From Batillaria attramentaria (taxonomy: Eukaryota; Mollusca; Gastropoda; Batillariidae), in assembly GCA_018292915.2 (NCBI GenBank), contig JACVVK020000143.1, positions 217,001-281,000 on the forward strand: a DNA stretch of 64,000 nucleotides. The letters are read 5' to 3'. Positions 1-14,091 of this stretch are shown piece by piece (the stretch's first letter is position 1; each line of letters opens with the position of its first letter). The translations under genes were made by a program, and so were the position numbers. Below the pieces are notes generated by a model, which saw only the letters and a list, made by a program, of their open reading frames with translations, did no database searches and was not told where the DNA came from.

Positions 1-59
1 CCTCAGTCTGGCACTACCTCACTATAAGTATGCGACCAAAGTTCTTGTTTGTTCGGGTT

Positions 60-505
60 TCATCCTGTGGATGCTGGACTCGAGGCTGGCTGTCCTCACT
101 TTCTCCTAATCACACTTGAAAACATTCCACATGCTTCCACTCATGCACTTCTTACAGCAAAGAAATCAGACCACATCACGCTCCTCCACACTGTGCACCG
201 CTTGCCTGTGTCCTCTAGTATTCAATATAAGAAATTTGTCCCCTACCTACATGTACCTCTTCTTTACTTCAGCTTTATTCTCCTTCCAGACAGCTTTGTT
301 CTGCCGCTGACACTCACAAACTCCATATCCCTCATGTCAGAACAAAAACCTTTGGTCTGTGTAGATTTTCATACCAGGCTCCGATTTGTTGGAATGATCT
401 CCCATCATCAGTCAGATATGTAGACTGAAGCTGAATGTGAAAACCCACCTTTTTACTGCCCTCAGCCAGTAGCTGTTAGCACATCATCATCGTGCTGGTC
501 GTGTG
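60..505 (+). mobile_element. 5'-truncated LINE (CR1-like) 3' end, degraded
   Basis: Reading across frames gives residues typical of the end of a non-LTR reverse-transcriptase ORF: LLHTVHRLPVSSSIQYK, then PHVRTKTFGLCRFSYQAPIC, then WNDLPSSVR, then LKLNVKTHLFTALSQ and a stop near 480. The HRLPV..IQYK, VRTKTFG, WNDLPS and VKTHLF blocks follow the usual order in CR1-type elements. At least two frameshifts separate them, so the copy is dead. It lies in an intron upstream of the first SYCP2-like exon seen here. A short GT run follows at 500-522. Family assignment is from motif memory only. Confidence 0.6.
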
Positions 506-613
506 TGTGTGTGTGTGTGTGTGGAGAGAGAGCGTCCCTGAAATACCCACATTATTGTTATTATTATTACTGAACCCTGAACTGTTCAGTATGACCAGTC
601 TGTATTCTTACAG

Positions 614-670
614 AGAAAGGTGTCCAATGCTACTGGTGCCCTGCATATTATCAAGCAAACATCTCAAGAG
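614..670 (+). CDS. SYCP2: SYCP2-like exon (19 codons)
   Basis: Acceptor TATTCTTACAG at 603-613, donor GAG|GTATGG after 670, phase 0 at both ends. Reads RKVSNATGALHIIKQTSQE. It joins in frame to the next exon (RVGPKGEIEF). Any earlier exons lie outside the window. Confidence 0.6.
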
Positions 671-3600
671 GTATGGTCTTTTTTAGGGATTCCTTGAGCA
701 AACGCTTGATCAATATTTATCATTGCCATGTTCCTATGTATAAATGATCAATATTCATCATTGCCATGTTCCTCTATATATACCAGCTGATTTGTCAGTG
801 CACACCTGCCATAAAGTGATACTGGTGCTATCAGTAATAGCATTGTCTTTATTTAGAAGGATAGTGTCTATATGTAGTGTGCAACACATCAGTAATTATG
901 TTTTTGCATTCTGCCCTGGTTCACATGCAGCTCTAGAATCCAAATGTCATGTTATGGAGTAGTTTAAAATTGTATTTGATACTTTTCACCCTGTTTGTTT
1001 CCTGCTTGTTTCCACAGCGTGTTGGTCCCAAGGGAGAAATAGAATTCCTCTTGTCTAGAGATGGTAGTGTGGGAAGGGAGACAAGCGAGCGTATGAGCCA
1101 GTCCAGTCAGCCAGAAGGTGAACGTGGTGACCCCCACCTGCTGAAAGCTTCCATCCCTACAGAGGTCATGTCCACCCCAGCCAGTACTGTCTCTCTCAGG
1201 TCCCTCGTCTCCACCAGCACTGGCAGGGACGGCCCCACTCTTTCCACACTGGGAACTGGGGCTCAGAGAGAAGGTGCACAGCTGAGAGATAAAGACACTG
1301 CGCATGCTGATGGAATGTCCAGTATGACAAGTTCTTTCTCTCACTCAGATTAGTACATCTGCAGATTGTGCAGACTTTAGTTTTCCTGGAAGTTTGTTTC
1401 TCAGTGGTGTTTAGTTTGGTTTGGTTTGGTGTTAATGTTTCACGGGCTTGTTTGTTTTGTTTTGTTTTGTTGTTGTTTTTGGGTTTGTTTGTTTTTTGGT
1501 TTTGTTTTGTTTTGTTGTTGTTGTTGTTGTTGTTTTTTTGGGGGGTGGGTGTTGAGGTGACCAGTAAAAGCTTAATCTCTTGATATTGCAGTGTGTAATT
1601 ACTGTTTGCTGTCTTTGTTTAAACAAAAGAAAAAGTTGTGTCCTGCTCTACTACTGACGTTGACTTTGAAGACATTTTTAGGAAGAACCAGAGTTTGGTG
1701 TGTGATGTGATACTACATGTTTACTGTGTGTTTACAGACACCCAGCCTGCAGTAGCTTCACACACACCAGGATGTGGAACATCAGCAACACCAAAACCAT
1801 CTCACGCACCCAAGTCTGTAGCAGCTCAGTCTCTGAGCGCATCGCACACGCCAAGATGTCGCGTCACACGGTCCAGAAGCAAGGTCAAGACGCCTGTAGT
1901 AAAATTCCAAACACGGACCAGAAATACTAGAGAACTCACCGGCAGAAAGATAGGCAGGGACAGAAAGGGAGTCGTGGACAGACAGGAAGAACGCACTGAC
2001 AGAAAGGAACCTGTTGACAGAAAGAAAGTCACTGTCGATGAAGAGAAAACAGAATTGAATTGCAGGCAAGACCTTGAAGACAGGAAGTGTGGACATGAGG
2101 AAAATGCTGAACCTGTTCACTGCACTGTGCCTGGCTTGCCAGCTGATGGTGAGAGCAGCACGCAGAATGTGTTTGTTCCTCCCAGACAAGACAAGCAGCC
2201 AGCAGACCACAATCAGGGCGTGGGTAAGGGAGAATGTTTGCTACAGCAAAGTAATCACACTTGTTTTATTTCATTTTAAATGACATCCCACAAGCTCAAG
2301 GTCACAGGGTCATGGTGAAAGTTAAAAAAAGCATGTTTTCTCTATGAATTTTGTAAGCAGGTCACTCAAATGAAAAACTGTACAACTTGAGTGATCTTAG
2401 CCTCAAGGGTCAAGGTCACAGATCACGGTGAAAGTGAAATAAAATTGCAGAACACACTGTACTACTGTAATTACTAGTTTGTGACTGTGTGTTTGCAGGA
2501 TCACAGGATTCAAATCCTCCAGACCTGGTTATACCGGATTCTCTCCCCATGGAGTCGCAGCCACACAGAGAGACCAGACACACTGCACCAGACATGACAA
2601 AGTGAGACACCATGATAATACTGTCTTGTGGTGATGTCTCTTCCTTCACTTCTTCTGTCTTTAATATCAGCTTACATGTAAGCTTGTTGCCCTGACAGCC
2701 ATGGTCAGCATCATTCTGACCGGGCACAGTATACTACAGATTCCACCAGGGGAGTGACTGTGAGGACTACAAGGTACATGTATCAGGACGACTTTGACAT
2801 GATGACAGTCTGGGTCTGCCCTCTACATCATGTCAAGGCACATTGTTAGGCATAAAGAATCCAGTCATTCAAGTGCAAAAGTTAGTCAGTGTGTTACAAT
2901 GCAATACAGCACTGATGATGGCAGAATTTGTTTTTAAACTTGTCTAGGCCAAATTCAAAACAGGATCTGTGTCTGTGTATGTGTGTAGATTGGCAGACGA
3001 GCAGAGCACCAGGTCCATTATATGTTCAGGACGCCCCAAGCCATCAAGCAGACCATCTACAGGGACAGGTCACACAGTGAGCCCAGTATCTGATTGTGGA
3101 GAAGTAAGGAAGTCAACCAGGACCACTAAGGGATCAAGTTTTACACCGTCCAGAAACGTGAACCCTACAGGTGACGGCCAGCCTTGTCCTTCCAGTCTGG
3201 ACGATTTCAAACAGTCCAGGCGCAACAGGTGTCCAAGCAGCTTGCTCCAGAAACATCAGGACCACTCCAAACAGCCAGATGCCGCACGATCACACGCTGA
3301 GACAAAGGGGTCAGATAGAGAGTTGGTACGTGGAGAGAATAGAAAAATGGCAAAGGGCAAGACACCGGGCTCCAGTAGGAGTGGGAGTGGTCGCAAAACA
3401 CGAGGACAAGTCAACACAGCATCCAGGCCGGGCATCAGTAAGCAAACGCAGCAGAAAGTTACAAACAACGCAGCAAAAACAGCTGCTTACTCCTCATGCC
3501 CAACAGCAGTCACTAGTCTTTCATTCAGCAAGCACAGAGAAAAGGGGAATGCCAGTCCAAAGAGGAAAATGTCGGATCATGACAAAGATGACCTCCCGCG

Positions 3601-6600
3601 AGGCCATGTTAATGTCAGTATCCATTCATCCAATCCTTCAGCCAGCGTTGATGGTGGACAGTCAGGCAGACAAAAGTCACACTCAGCAATCTCTAGACAC
3701 TCACTCAGGAAAACAACTGAACAAGGTTTACCACCAACTTTACTACCACAAATTTCATCACTTGGAGATGACCAGACACGTGCACGTCAACAAGTAGCAC
3801 TGGGTGGTGCACACTCTGTGTCTGCCGGTAATGCGGGAAACAATGTAGATGATGATGAAGACAACACTGACTTCAGGTTTGGTGACCAGACACGTGCACG
3901 TCAACAAGTAGCACTGGGTGGTGCACACTCTGTGTCTGCCACTAATGCGGGAAACAATGTAGATGATGATGAAGACAACACTGACTTCAGGTTTGGTGAC
4001 CAGACACGTGCACGTCAACAAGTAGCACTGGGTGGTGCACACTCTGTGTCTGCCACTAATGCGGGAAACAATGTAGATGATGATGAAGACAACACTGACT
4101 TCAGGTTTGGTGAACCAGACACGTGCACGTCAACAAGTAGCACTGGGTGGTGCACACTCTGTGTCTGCCACTAATGCGGGAAACAATGTAGATGATGATG
4201 AAGACAACACTGACTTCAGGTTTGGTGACCAGACACGTGCACGTCAACAAGTAGCACTGGGTGGTGCACACTCTGTGTCTGCCGGTAATGCTGGAAACAA
4301 TGTAGATACGACGAGTGACATGGATGATGAAGACAACACTGACTTCAGGTTTGGTGCTGATGCTGACAGCCAGATTCCTGAAACACAAATGCATCAAGCA
4401 TGTGCTGAGCCCAAGCGTGAAATGAGAGGTCAGGATGGCAAAAGGCGAACAGATAATAATCCACATAAACCACCCACAGATGATGATGAGGATAATCCAG
4501 ACAATGATAAAGAAGAAAGTGGAACTGGAGATGAAGACACTGTGGACTTCCAGCTTCAAGTAGAACACACAGCTGCCCCAGGGTGTGAGGTGATCAACAT
4601 GCCTTGCCATGAGAAGGAGGATGTTCAGTGTCCCGTAGCTAGTGATGAGGACAATACAGCCGACTACAGGTTTGAAGTAGACTCCCTTACTCCCCCAAAA
4701 CATCAAACAAGGTGCAGGGTTGGTGGTGGGGAGACATCCAGGAATGATCTGTCTCTATGTACTGGTGGTGGTCATTATGCAAAACCCTCCTCCACTGAAG
4801 GGACAAAGCCTGGCAAGATGACGAGGAACAAGAAATTAACAGAGAGACAGTTGGGCAAACCACTCGTAGGTGACGCTACGAGTCCGAGAACCAAACCAGA
4901 TGCAACCAGTCCCGTAACTCACATCATGAAGTCCAACACGCTAGAGGTGAAGAAAGGACGGAACGCTGACACATCATCCAGTAAAGTCCCCTCGGGAACA
5001 TCCCACGGTCGACCAGCAGAATGTAGCAACACAGGCAGGGCACTCAGAAAGCGAGAACCCAAATGTTACAGGGAAGATTTAGATGATGATCTGCTAGAAG
5101 CACCTGCACAGGAAACAAAACACCACAGCCAGTCGCAGGCATCAGGGGCAGTGTGCTTCTCCAACAAGAAAATGGTTTTGGCCGGAAAAAATCAGAAGCG
5201 ACTGCTACAGAGAACATTCGCCATGTCCGTATCCAGCACGAGAGAAGAGAAGAGGGCATGTGACAGGTCATGGAAAAACCACACTAAGGATCCCTATGAC
5301 TTTGATTGTGAGTCCATCAGTTCCTGTGGGCTAAAGTCCGTAAGCAACCAACAGCAACAATCAGCTTCAAAGTCAAGGTCACAGCCTGCAGCATCCAGCA
5401 AGCAGCCAAAGGGGAGACGACTGGGTGAAAATGTCAAGTTTTTGTGGGAGTGTTCACCAGCAGATGGTGGAAAGTCACTGGGTGGTGAGAGTAAATCATG
5501 GTGCAACCCTTCACGTGACATTGACTGTGGTGGTGACGCTGGCACACAATCGGCAAACACCTCCTGCCTTGCTCCTCCTGCATCACAAGGTGACAGTGCA
5601 GACATTGCAACTCCATCCCCTGACAGTCAGGACCAGACCGCCTCATTCATGCTTTTCTGTAGCCAGGTAAGTATAGCACAAGTCTTATAAGTTATATTTC
5701 ATGGTAGTAATCGCACATTTCACTTCTTCATTAAGACTGGAAGTTGGGAAAAAGTCAGAACATATATTTGTGAAGGAAAAGTTAAAGTAAATCTGTCTTT
5801 GTTTTATCCAGTCAAAGCACATGTAATACATGCAATAGCTAGATGAACTTTCATCTTCTTACAACAGAATACTGGCAAGTATAGTTAATCTTCTTATAAG
5901 AGAAAACTGACAAGTGCTGAAAAATACCCACATTATTTGTTTAAAATAGAACTGACTGGAGGTCAGAATCAGGTTGCGTTTAAACATTTACTTGCAGACC
6001 AAGCGATCCATGTCAAAGTCACATCAACCAGACAGCGGCTACACAGGGACATCGTCTCATTTCTCCCCTGAAGCACAACAGACAGAATCTGTGAAGTATG
6101 TGACACACTTTTGTCTCTCTTGTTACCACATTTTTTTTTTTCTAATTGTAACTGTAGATTTCACTCTTGTTAATGTTATAGCTTTCCTCAAAATAGCCTG
6201 GATTTTGAATTTTCACAGCTTATTCATGGCTCAAACTTTTTTAATGACGGCGATGTTTTCTGTTTGTGCAGACTGGGAAAGAAGTCAGCCGTCCAGACTT
6301 CAGGACAGCAACAGACTACACACAGCAAGCAACGTGCACATGTAAGTACTGAGCTAGTACTATACAAACATTATTTTTGTCTGGAACTACAGTATCTAGG
6401 TGACTGGCTCCAGCAGACATTTTTCAGCTCTCCTCTCTCTGGTCATCGTGTTCAAACTTTCATTTCTTGTCTGATCTGACCTGAGTGAAACACTTCACTG
6501 TGTTTAGAGGATGGAGACTTTCTCTGTGTGTGAAACACTTCACTGTGTTTAGAGGATCGAGACTTTCTCTGTGTGTCACCTGGATTGTGCAGCCTTGCCA

Positions 6601-9036
6601 CACTTCATGTGAAACAGAATGGACTAGTGTATATGTGATGAGCTGTTTCTACCCACTTTGTGCCTGCCTCTTTCTCTGTGCCACTGTCAACATTGGCTCT
6701 GTGTTGAAATGTTCATACATGTACGTAGGCTAGAAAGAGCAGTGGGGGTAGTGTTGATACTTCTTAGAGGACAGTGTTGACTTGTCCATGTTACTGTACC
6801 ATTGTCATATGTAGGCTACAGACAGCAGTGAGGGTAGTGGTGACACTACTGGGGTAGAGGACAGTGTAATGGGGGTACTTGTACAGCTGTGTGTTGACTT
6901 GTCCATGTTACTGTACCATTGTCATATGTAGGCTACAGACAGCAGTGAGGGTAGTGGTGACACTACTGGGGTAGAGGACAGAGTAATGGGGGTACTTGTA
7001 CAGCGGTGTGTTGACTTGTCCCATGTTACTGTACCATTGTCATATGTAGGCTACAGACAGCAGTGAGGGTAGTGGTGACACTACTGGGGTAGAGGACAGT
7101 GTAATGGGGGTACTTGTAGTTGTACAGCGGTGTGTTGACTTGTCCCATGTTACTGTACCATTGTCATATGTAGGCTACAGACAGCAGTGAGGGTAGTGGT
7201 GACACTACTGGGGTAGAGGACAGTGTAATGGGGGTACTTGTACAGCTGTGTGTTGACTTGTCCATGTTACTGTACCATTGTCATATGTAGGCTACAGACA
7301 GCAGTGAGGGTAGTGGTGACACTACTGGGGTAGAGGACAGTGTAATGGGGTACTTGTAGTTGTACAGGCGTGTGTTGACTTGTCCCATGTTACTGTACCA
7401 TTGTCATATGTAGGCTACAGACAGCAGTGAGGGTAGTTGGTGACACCTACTGGGGTAGAGGACAGTGTAATGGGGGTACTTGTAGTTGTACAGCGGTGTG
7501 TTGACTTGTCCCATGTTACTGTACCATTGTCATATGTAGGCTACAGACAGCAGTGAGGCTAGTGGTGACACTACTGGGGTAGAGGACAGTGTAATGGGGG
7601 TACTTGTAGTTGTACAGCGGTGTGTTGACTTGTCCCATGTTACTGTACCATTGTCATATGTAGGCTACAGACAGCAGTGAGGTAGTGGTGACACTACTGG
7701 GGTAGAGGACAGTGTAATGGGGGTACTTGTACAGCGGTGTGTTGACTTGTCCCATGTTACTGTACTATTGTCATATGTAGGCTACAGACAGCAGTGAGGG
7801 TAGTGGTGACACTACTGGGGTAGAGGACAGTGTAATGGGGGTACTTGTACAGCTGTGTGTTGACTTGTCCCATGTTACTGTACCATTGTCATATGTAGGC
7901 TACAGACAGCAGTGAGGGTAGTGGTGACACTACTGGGGTAGAGGACAGTGTCAGTGTAGAGAAGTGAGTATGACTGTCAATCTGCCACTTGATCCTTGTT
8001 GTCACTTGCCTTTACAAACTTTGCCTTGTTCTTTCTCCTGCTTTTGTTGGCTGCATTTCTTGTTTTTATTTTTTCACATTTTCCATGTTGGTTTGTCTTT
8101 TTTGGAGGGGTTGAGGGGGCTGTTTTGACTTCAGTTTGGTTCAGTTTTTATTTTGCATACAAATTTCAAACCTTGTTTTTCCTGTTAACTTTGATTGCAT
8201 TAGTGCAAGTACTACAAGTATCAGTAGGACAGTACACACTGTGCTCCAGACAGTCACACTTGGCTGTAGTGAAGTACCCAGCACTCACTATTAACTGGGG
8301 CCACCAGAAGTGTCAGCTGGGTGAAAGATTCAGGCCTGGGGAAGGGGAAGCAACTGCTGACTCGGTGATAAAAGCATGAATCAACTGTTCCCTCCAGCGT
8401 CCAGACTGTTTTGGTAGTGAAAGTGTAGGATGTGATGTTAGAAACTTGCCGTTCCCTTGCAGTGGTTATGTACATGTAATATATTACTGTCAATTGTAAA
8501 CCCGTGAAGTGTAGATAGGTCCATCCTGCCAGCAAACCTGGTGAATTTGTGAAAACCTCTTATGATGTTACTTGTACTTATGCTGTAATGATGGTTGTAA
8601 TCAAGTGTTGGTTTGTGTGTTGATGTGTTGATGTATGTAACAGAAGCGAGGTTAGCTGGATAGCCAAACACCATAGTGTGAAGACGAGAGACAAACAGCA
8701 GACAGTGAAGACATACAAGAGGACTCAGGTAACCGGTGCTGTATCCCCACAAAGTTCACTCAGTCTCGCCTTCAGCTGGCACAGAGTAGTAAGTCGATCC
8801 TTTCCATTGACATTTGTCTTTTTGCTTTCCAAGTATTTCACTCTGTCACTAAGACACAGAAGCTTGTTCTGTGCCCACACTTTCACAGTCTCAACTCAGT
8901 ACCCGCACTACACTGGCCACCAAACATTTTCCAGCTCTTGTGTCACTGTGAGTGATATATATTGTAGAATTTGGCTAGTGAATTTGAGTCCAACATTGTA
9001 CCGTATGTCTTCCACTTTCTCCATTATTATAATCCT

Positions 9037-9096
<60 letters not shown>

Positions 9097-12000
9097 GTGT
9101 AGCCCGTGTCCCCAGATATTGATTCTGTCAACATGAGTCCCAAGCGTGCAGCTGTCAGTGTCACACCAAGAAACAAAAAGAAGATGTACAGCCCTCTTGA
9201 TGTGACTCTGGCTACACCTAAAACTCTCCGTGTTGACGTCACAGGTTTGTTAACACAAGTTTGGTGACACAAGTTGCTGTATAGTGTTTGAGTTGCAGGC
9301 AATGGCTGACTTTTGTTTTGGTTTTTTAACTTTAACTATCCCAGAAATTCTTCATTTGTTTGCTTGCTTGCTTGAAGATGTTTAGTCTTTGAGTGACCTT
9401 GCACGAAGGTCCATAAAGTTCTGGTGAACGTTCCAAAAAATTGTTTTGCATTGTTCATGTTACGGGGGTGAGTCCTTGGGTACGTATTAGCGACCACTCA
9501 GCCACACCACCAGGGGTTCTCAGTCAGTTTACTAGTGAAGACGATAGGTTGTAAATAGGTTCTTTATTCAGGTTATGTATGTGCATGCGTATTTATTTGT
9601 GTGTGCACCCTGAAACAGTGATGAAACTGACATAAGTATCATAAGGAAAATAGAAACTGCACATTTCAATTCAGACACAAAAGATTTCCTCACAGTAGTG
9701 ACTCACAACTACATCCCTTACAGTAGTGACTCACAACTACATCCCTTACAGTAGTGACTCACAGCTACACCCCTTACAGTAGTGACTCACAACTACATCC
9801 CCTACAGTAGTGACTCACAGCTACACCCCTTACAGTAGTGACTCACAGCTACATCCCTTACAGTATTGACTCACAACTACATCCCTTAAGCCCGGTGCAC
9901 ACTAGCGTCGGTGCTACATCGCGCGCGCCACGCGTGTCGCCCCTTGCGTGCTTCACGCACAGTGAAGGCTCTCACACGTGGAGTCTTGCGCGCCGCGTGC
10001 AGTCAGTGATCTCGCCACGAGTCAGTGCTTCTGAGTGTGCGATGGAATGCGAAATATTAGGGATCTGAAACGAATCATAAACTTCAGGCTGCTTGTTCGC
10101 AGTCTGAATAGAGACTGGTGATCGAGGCCACGATAACTTGATAGAATTAAGCTACAACAAACCCGGCTTTGCTGTATCGTATGATATGATATCGTAGACT
10201 GGGACGATGAGAGACTGATCAGTGACAACCCGGCGGTTCGGTTGTGTCTAGTTTTATTTACTCCATTTATGTAGCATTTACCGTAGTGTGAGTCAGCGGA
10301 GAGTGACACAACAAAACGGCATACCCGTCGACTGTGATATGAATCGATCTGAAAATTGTAGAGGTTTCCTGTTCACGATACCGGTCGATGAGGCGAAACA
10401 TTTCGTCTTCTCGCAATTCCGCCATCTTGGAAGAGAAGAGGATGGCGAGTGGGCCCTTGCTGGCTGGCTCTTCTGATTGGCTGAAACCACGCTACACGCG
10501 CGCGTCAAGCGCGCCGAATAGAACAGGTCCTATCGCCGCGCGACAGAATTTTTCAATCGTGCTACGCCTGTCGCTTCACGCTTCAAGGGGTTGCATACGT
10601 AGACGCGCGACAAAATTTGCTGCACGCGTGGCGCGACAATGTCGCATGACGCCAGTGTGCAAGGGCCCTTACAGTAGTGACTCGATCACAACTACATCCC
10701 TTACAGTAGTGACTCACAACTACACCCCTTACAGTAGTGACTCACAACTACATCCCTTACAGTAGTGACTCACAACTACATCCGTTACAGTAGTGACTCA
10801 CAACTACATCCCTTACAGTAGTGACTCACAACTACATCCCTTACAGTAGTGACTCACAACTACATCCCTTACAGTAGTGACTCGATCACAACTACATCCC
10901 TTACAGTATTGACTCACAACTACATCCCTTACAGTAGTGACTCACAACTACATCCCTTACAGTAGTGACTCACAACTACACCCCTTACTGTAGTGACTCG
11001 ATCACAACTACATCCCTTACAGTATTGACTCACAACTACATCCCTTACAGTAGTGACTCACAACTACATCCCTTACAGTAGTGACTCGATCACAACTACA
11101 TCCCTTACAGTATTGACTCACAACTACATCCCTTACAGTAGTGACTCACAACTACATCCCTTACAGTAGTGACTTGATCACAACTACATCCCTTACAGTA
11201 GTGACTCACAGCTACATCCCGTACAGTAGTGACTCACAACTACATCCCTTACAGTAGTGACTCACAACTACATCCCGTACAGTAGTGACTCACAGCTACA
11301 TCCCTTACAGTAGTGACTCACAACTACACCCCTTACAGTAGTGACTCACAGCTACATCCCTTACAGTAGTGACTCACAACTACATCCCGTACAGTAGTGA
11401 CTCACAACTACATCCCTTACAGTAGTGACTCACAACTACATCCCTTACAGTAGTGACTCACAGCTACATCCCTTACAGTAGTGACTCACAGCTACATCCC
11501 TTACAGTAGTGACTCACAGCTACATCCCTTACAGTAGTGACTCACAGCTATATCCCTTACAGTAGTGACTCACAACTACATCCCTTACAGTAGTGACTCA
11601 CAGCTACATCCCTTACAGTAGTGACTCACAGCTACATCCCTTACAGTAGTGACTCACAACTACATCCCTTACAGTAGTGACTCACAACTACATCCCTTAC
11701 AGTAGTGACTCACAACTACACCCCTTACAGTAGTGACTCGATCACAACTACATCCCTTACAGTATTGACTCACAACTACATCCCTTACAGTAGTGACTCA
11801 CAACTACATCCCTTACAGTAGTGACTCGATCACAACTACATCCCTTACAGTAGTGACTCACAACTACATCCCTTACAGTAGTGACTCACAACTACATCCC
11901 TTACAGTAGTGACTCACAACTACATCCCTTACAGTAGTGACTCACAACTACATCCCTTACAGTAGTGACTCACAGCTACATCCCTTACAGTAGTGACTCA

Positions 12001-13612
12001 CAATTGCATCCACAATAAGCACATACAATTGACCGCTGAGTACAATTCACAAGAAACAAATACATATACATGTACCATCTTGCAGTTGTGGGAAACAATG
12101 TTTTGTGTCGAAAAATATGCTACGCAATGAGACAGTGCAAATAATTGTCACAACATCCACGTAATTGCAATAAAGAGACAAAAATATTCTGTACCCTATC
12201 AGTGTGGTAAAGGTGTTTCATTCCCAACCAAAATGGCAAATATTCAACAGGGCTGACAGGTGAAATGCTTGCTGTAGTGTAGGCCGGCCTTACAGAGGTA
12301 AAAGTGAGACACGTGAAATGCTTGCTGTAGTGTAGGCCGGCCTTACAGAGGTAAAAGTGAGACAGGTGAAATGCTTGCTGTAGTGTAGGCCGGCCTTACA
12401 GAGGTAAAAGTGAGCTGTGGGTAACAACTGACAAACAAAGCTATACATATACATGTCCAGTGTGAACTCGGCATCAAACTTGTCCATGAAACCACCCGCT
12501 ACATGCTTTTTTCACGGTTGAACAATTTCAGCTACCTTGCCTGAACCAAGAGCAGACACACCAGGTCAAGCTACACTATAAGTACAGACTAATAGTTACG
12601 TGTATTAACTCTTTGACGAAGGAGCACAATTTCTGACACACAATTTCCTACAGGAAATCGTGTGTCAGAAATTGTTCTCCGTCGTCAAAGAGTTAAGTAA
12701 TTACTGTCAAATCATAAATGAAAGCTAATTAGAAATTATGCCACAGTTATGTACTACATCTCCTGTACTTATAAATAGCAAGGTACAGCAAAGTCTCTAC
12801 ATTGTACATGTACAGTTATGTACTACATCTCCTGTACTTATAAATAGCAAGGTACAGCAAAGTCTCTACATTGTACATGTACAGTTATGTACTACATCTC
12901 CTGTACTTATAAATAGCAAGGTACAGCAAAGTCTCTACATTGTACATGTACAGTTATGTACTACATCTCCTGTACTTATAAATAGCAAGGTACAGCAAAG
13001 TCTCTACATTGTACATGTACAGTTATGTACTACATCTCCTGTACTTATAAATAGCAAGGTACAGCAAAGTCTCTACATTGTACATGTACAGTTATGTACT
13101 ACATCTCCTGTACTTATAAATAGCAAGGTACAGCAAAGTCTCTACATTGTACATGTACAGTTATGTACTACATCTCCTGTACTTATAAATAGCAAGGTAC
13201 AGCAAAGTCTCTACATTGTACATGTACAGTTATGTACTACATCTCCTGTACTTATAAATAGCAAGGTACAGCAAAGTCTCTACATTGTACATGTACAGTT
13301 ATGTACTACATCTCCTGTACTTATAAATAGCAAGGTACAGCAAAGTCTCTACATTGTACATGTACAGTTATGTACTACATCTCCTGTACTTATAAATAGC
13401 AAGGTACAGCAAAGTCTCTACATTGTACATGTAATGGTTTGAATAAAAGACAAAGTGCAATAACCAGTATACCTGCTTTAGCATAACTTGATTGGATTCT
13501 GAGTTAGTCCCAGTGCAGGCTGTACTACCAGTCAATTCCTTATAAAGCAGTACAGAGTATCAACATGTCTACAAGCTGACTGGACCTCATCAACCCGCAC
13601 ACGACTATTACA

Positions 13613-13676
<64 letters not shown>

Positions 13677-13877
13677 CATGTAGAATAGCGGGACAGCCAG
13701 TAAGATAGGCAGCAATGCCTAAATGTTCTATCCTGAATAAAAACGATACATCATCATCATCTCTGTCTCTCATTGATGTAATGCTTTTCTTGTTTATGTG
13801 TATCTATGCTAATTGTGTGTTTGTGTATGTGTGTGTTTGTGTGTGTGTGTGTGTGTGTGTTTGTTTGTGTGTGTGTC

Positions 13878-13914
<37 letters not shown>

Positions 13915-14034
13915 CTGTGTGTGTGTGTGTGCAGTTTTCTAAGTTTCGTGTTTGTAGTTTAACAAGGACAAGATCTAAAAAAGGTCTGCACACCTAATCT
14001 TTTATCCTTGTAAAATAAAGTTTCGTTCGTTCGT

Positions 14035-14091
<57 letters not shown>

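Noticed and set aside
49..423. 124-codon ORF as a gene
   Set aside because: A frame of a degraded LINE end; the RT motifs lie in other frames.
9676..12003. CRISPR-like array
   Set aside because: Direct head-to-tail 28-bp units without unique spacers, in an animal intron.
12738..13442. 234-codon ORF of 23-residue repeats
   Set aside because: A 69-bp minisatellite whose period is a multiple of 3; no start context or splice sites.
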